Shown one piece after another: positions 60,665 to 64,000 of a stretch of DNA of 64,000 bases. Made by a program: the position numbers and the translations under genes. Positions within the stretch are counted from its first letter, which is position 1; every line of letters begins with the position of its first letter. The stretch covers positions 9,245,501 to 9,309,500 of the forward strand of contig NC_091966.1 in assembly GCF_036711975.1 (NCBI RefSeq). The letters run 5' to 3'. Source of the DNA: Onthophagus taurus (Eukaryota > Arthropoda > Insecta > Coleoptera > Scarabaeidae). A model generated the notes under the pieces. The model was not told where the DNA came from. It ran no database searches and worked only from the letters and a program-made list of their open reading frames with translations.

Positions 60665-61230
60665 TTAGTGATAATATCCATTTGACGAATAACTAGGATA
60701 AGCAGCTACTTTAGCAACGGGTGCAGCATAAACTGGAGCAGCAACTTTAGCATAAACTGGAGCGGCTACTTTAGCATAAGCTGGAGCGGCAGCAGGGCCA
60801 GTTGGATGAGCGGCACCTTCTTCTCTGTGAACTACAGCGTTGAATCCGTGTTCTGGATCGGAAGTGTATTCAACAACACGTCTTGCTCCATCAGATTCGA
60901 TAAAAGAATAAGCTCCTGTAACTACATCTCCATCGCGAACTTCTTGTTGGCTTTTAACGTCCCCGGTGTGTTGGTCGTGGATATCGTAGTTGAAGTTGTA
61001 TTGTGGATGGGGATCGTATGGTTCTGGAGCTACAACAGATTTGGCATAAACCGGGGCTGCTACTTTAGCAATAGGGGCGGAATAAACTGGGGCGGCATAT
61101 GGAGCATGGTATGGAGCTGGAAGGATTCCAGCCGATGAAACAGCGATTAAAGCGGCGAGAATAATAACCTAAAAAGAAAATGTGATAAGTATTTATTAAT
61201 TTAAGTATATGAAATTACCTTGAAGGCCAT
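60665..61230 (-). CDS. RR-2 cuticle protein 7
   Basis: Minus-strand exons 61219-61230 (MAFK) and 60665-61168, with a 50-bp intron; 171 residues. The signal peptide is [17 protein letters not shown], cut before GILP. N-terminal region [18 protein letters not shown]. The RR-2 domain has [30 protein letters not shown], then [14 protein letters not shown] and [12 protein letters not shown]. The Lys of VVKG is Thr here, unlike the other six. It ends SSNGYYH. No single long open frame covers it from an ATG, so frame-based calls miss it. It is the last gene of the cluster in this window. Confidence 0.94.
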
Positions 61231-61310
61231 ATTTAATTTCTTCTATTGTGTTTTTGTGATTGTTGATGTTGGTGGTGTTGGTTTGAATAAATAACGTTTT
61301 GAGATTTCGG

Positions 61311-61318
61311 TTTATATA
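61311..61318 (-). promoter_or_regulatory. TATA box of cuticle gene 7
   Basis: TATATAAA on the minus strand, preceded by GGGCGTGTACACTGCC, a shorter match to the block of genes 1-4. Confidence 0.7.
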
Positions 61319-61360
61319 GGAGATTTTTGGCAGTGTACACGCCCTCTTCATTCATTTTAA

Positions 61361-61388
61361 CTTTCTTTTTACCTACGGGTCTAGGTTA
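61361..61388 (-). promoter_or_regulatory. Shared upstream block (gene 7)
   Basis: The minus strand reads TAACCTAGACCCGTAGGT, then AAAAAGAAAG, 42 bp before the TATA box. Confidence 0.6.
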
Positions 61389-62236
61389 TGCGTTCACATG
61401 AACTATTGTGTAATTTTGCATTATTGGCTGCGATGTCCTAAATATTCTCGGTTTAGTTACGTAATGATAGTTTAATTTCGGATCTATTGCTTTGTCATTG
61501 TATTACATTTCAAAGATATGACATGCTAGATATTAACTTACTATTATAGGTCTTTGATTTCTTTTATAGTTGAAATAAATTAGTTTAAACATTGGTTTTG
61601 AATTAATTTATTTTGGTACAATTTTTTTTAAATAAGCATCATTTTGTGTTTGACCTAATTTTAAGTATCCTGTTTAAGAGATCGGATTGGTTCTGCTGAC
61701 ACAGTTTTATCTGGGTTTTGATTTACGCCATCGCAGCACCCACGCGGACACGTAAAAAAGGAGCGAGCGAGGCAATTAATAAAACGAGGAACTGGTGGCT
61801 CGAGCCGACATTATTTATACGCAACATTAACCGCCGCCATGACCGCCCAAAAAAAGACGCGATTTGTAGCGTGCAGATTGTCTGGAGTACGACAAAAAAG
61901 GTAAAAAAGAAAAAAAGAACGCAATGACAACGAGGGTGTTATTTATGGAACTATTTTCATCGCAGTATCAGTTTATTTCCGAGGCGTGGAACTGCAAGAC
62001 GGGCCGACAGCGGCGACGTAATTTCCAATTTTCGTAAAATGTGAAATGCTGCGCCACTCAAAATTATTATCTATGCGGGAACGACACAGCTCCGCTACAG
62101 CTTTTAAATGGAAACCTGGTATAAAACGGATTGTACTCGCAATCAGTAAAATTTCTAATAAAAATAGTAAAAATTCAAAACCTCGATAAAACGGACCACA
62201 TTAGAACGGATTTTGGATATACGGTAGTGTTAGTTC
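61389..62236. other. Intergenic DNA with a GC-richer island
   Basis: 61,720-62,110 is GC-richer than its surroundings. A short frame at 61,718-61,927 has no domain and ends in a Lys-rich run, so it is not called. The words TAATTTCCAATTTTCGTAAA and GTGAAATGC near 62,020 recur near 62,865. Confidence 0.45.
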
Positions 62237-62745
62237 TACTTTTCATTCAATAAAAATATACCACAATCTAACGCTGAGTAACAATAAAAACTAGAACTAA
62301 CACTAGACCTAGAACTAGAAACTAGTGATAGTGCTACTGCAAAACTAGTTTTATTAGTTAGATCTAGTTTTAGTTGATATTCAGCGTTAGATTTTTCTAT
62401 ATTTTTCAATGAACTAAAACTAGAAGGTTTAGCCGTACGTCCCTTAACACGGCTAAACCCGAATGTTTCTAGTTCTAGGTCTAGTGTTAGTTATAATGCT
62501 AGTGTTAGTTCTAGTTTTAATTGTTATTCAACGCAAGATTGCTGTATATTTTCATCGAACGAAAAGCAGAACTAATACTAGACGTAGAACTAGAAATATT
62601 CGGGTTTAGCCAGCTTAACAGACGAACGGCTAAACCCAAAGGCTTCTAGTTCTAGGCCTAGTGTTAGTTCTAATACTAGTGTTAGTTGCTATTTAGCGCT
62701 AGATTGTTGTATATTTTTATTGAACTAAAACTAGAACTAACTAAT
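62237..62745. repeat. CTAG-rich repeat cluster with two hairpins
   Basis: A unit with CTAGTTCTAGGTCTAGTG, TTAGTTCTAG, GTTATTCAGCGTTAGATT and TATATTTTTATTGAACTAAA occurs three times on + (about 62,340, 62,463 and 62,638) and once inverted (62,237-62,325). The copies are separated by perfect stems: GGTTTAGCCGT with ACGGCTAAACC (62426-62459, 12-nt loop) and GGGTTTAGCC with GGCTAAACCC (62602-62637, 16-nt loop). No protein is encoded. Family unknown. Confidence 0.8.
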
Positions 62746-64000
62746 ACAGAACGCAACGGTGTTTTGTTTAACTTTAAATCTAGGTAAAAAGATAAATTAG
62801 AAGACGAAAAAAAAAGAGAAATATTGACTGTCGAGAAATCGTTGCACAACACCAAGTCGAACATAATTTCCAATTTTCGTAAAACGTGAAATGCGGCGGC
62901 ACTCGAAATTGTTATCTAAGGAGGCCGCGTCAGCGAAAAGGGGGTCGAAACCAAAGGGAGGAGATGAAGGTGGTGGCGGCCCAAGAAAAGAGGGTTTTGG
63001 GCAAAGGGAAGAAGGGAACTAGGGGACGACGGACGCAAGCCCGCATGATGAAATGTTATTAAATATACCCGCGAGCGACTGAACTGTCTGGAAAGTGGGT
63101 GGCAACATCTGTTTATAAAGGGAAATGTTCGATAAAGAGTGCGACAAATACTTGTCAAAAGGAGCTGTTATTCGGTTCGCGTTTCAAGAAATTCAAAGAA
63201 ATATCAGGGACACGTCCGCGCCTCGCGACGACGACGACGACGTTGACGCCGTCTTCGCGGCGGCGTTTCCATTTAAAGTTTCCCTCTGCCTCTTGGAAAG
63301 GAAGACGTCGTTCCACCCGACAATTTTATCTGCGCCGCTGCATGGATATTCTTTTTAATTAAACGAGCCGGAGAAATGTCGTCGGAAAGTGAAGTTTTAG
63401 GAAATCATTTCAGATCTTGTTAGTAAAGTGTTCCTTTCAAGTTGTTCTTATAAAAACCGAGGTTTTCCTGAAAGTTCTTTTTTAGTTTAAAGCTTCAATA
63501 AGGTGGTGAACACAAAAAAAATGTTAATAAAGCTATAGAAACAGATACTATCCTTGTTAATAAATTAGTCCAACCGTCTACAAGAACAAACGTTAAGCCC
63601 AAAGTTTCGGGCAAGAGGGCTTTGCAATGAATTAGCCCGTACCGTGCAGAGGGCGCGACGGAGACATAACTTAGAATTATTAAGAAGTGGTTGCCAAGTG
63701 TACGTTAAACGGCGAACCGACCTCCGTTCTCTGGAACACTCGAGATCCGCGGTTTGATATAAACATTACAACGGAAGGAGTATTTCTGAATTTGTACCGG
63801 AACATACACTATAAAACTTGTAGCATTCCGTGCCAGCTTATACTTGTGCAGTATCGTCAAGAACGTCGTCGCTGGAAAAGAAGAAACACCGTCGCGTTGC
63901 TGGACAGAGTTGAATTTTCATGAACACATTTTTATTTTTGCACAAACGCTTCTATCGATCGCATTAGCGACAATGGTCGCCAGTTCGTTTAGAGGGACAT
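62746..64000. other. GC-richer non-coding DNA at the right edge
   Basis: 62,860-63,360 is rich in CpG, with a CGACGACGACGACGACG run near 63,228. Short frames there follow the composition and lack domains. No gene is called; an exon continuing beyond the edge cannot be excluded. Confidence 0.4.

Noticed and set aside
1-64000. tRNA, rRNA or CRISPR arrays
   Set aside because: No cloverleaf with box A/B, no rRNA-like block and no regular spacer-repeat array were seen on either strand. The tandem repeats present are satellites and transposon arms.

Overview
The window looks like nuclear DNA of an insect, plausibly a beetle. It is AT-rich, its genes have short introns and TATA-box promoters, it carries many decayed transposons, and it holds a tandem family of RR-2 (Rebers-Riddiford type 2) cuticle protein genes. 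The order is inferred from overall character only; no sequence search was possible.

Bases 1-19,400 (+ strand) hold the 3' part of a Musashi-family RNA-binding protein gene, recognised as Rbp6 from its C-terminal exons, which end in the family signature GPLIPAAFTNGYH. The RRM exons lie upstream of the window. The chain is a 33-nt microexon (2393-2425), an 84-nt exon (5249-5332), a 66-nt exon (9306-9371), a 236-nt exon with a possible 90-nt in-frame 5' extension (10403/10493-10728) and a 42-nt terminal exon (15258-15299). All internal joints before the last are phase 1, so exons can be skipped or kept without loss of frame. Read-through into introns gives further possible C-termini. A terminal-looking exon with its own poly(A) signal lies at 1-232. 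A long AT-rich 3' UTR probably follows 15,300.

Bases 20,060-24,790 are a satellite-like array of about 180-bp units. It is interrupted by a complete-looking Foldback/Mutator-type element at 21,254-24,121. The element has a 9-bp target duplication, long inverted arms built of 145/155-bp tandem repeats, and a dead non-LTR reverse transcriptase in its centre. Bases 25,900-45,000 are a transposon graveyard: several non-LTR relics, two Tc1-like transposase relics, a hAT relic, a Ty3/gypsy scrap and one unclassified element with short inverted ends. Between them lie GC-richer islands with no recognisable protein.

Bases 45,750-61,400 hold seven RR-2 cuticle protein genes, four on + then three on -. 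All share a 12-nt first coding exon (MAFK or MAIK), one 50-72 bp intron that splits the signal peptide, an RR-2 chitin-binding domain and flanking [11 protein letters not shown] repeats. Five share a conserved upstream block about 40-60 bp before the TATA box. The second and third genes lie in a 2.3-2.5 kb tandem duplication, and the second is a mosaic of its two neighbours. The last 2.6 kb hold GC-richer non-coding DNA and a CTAG-rich repeat cluster with two strong hairpins.
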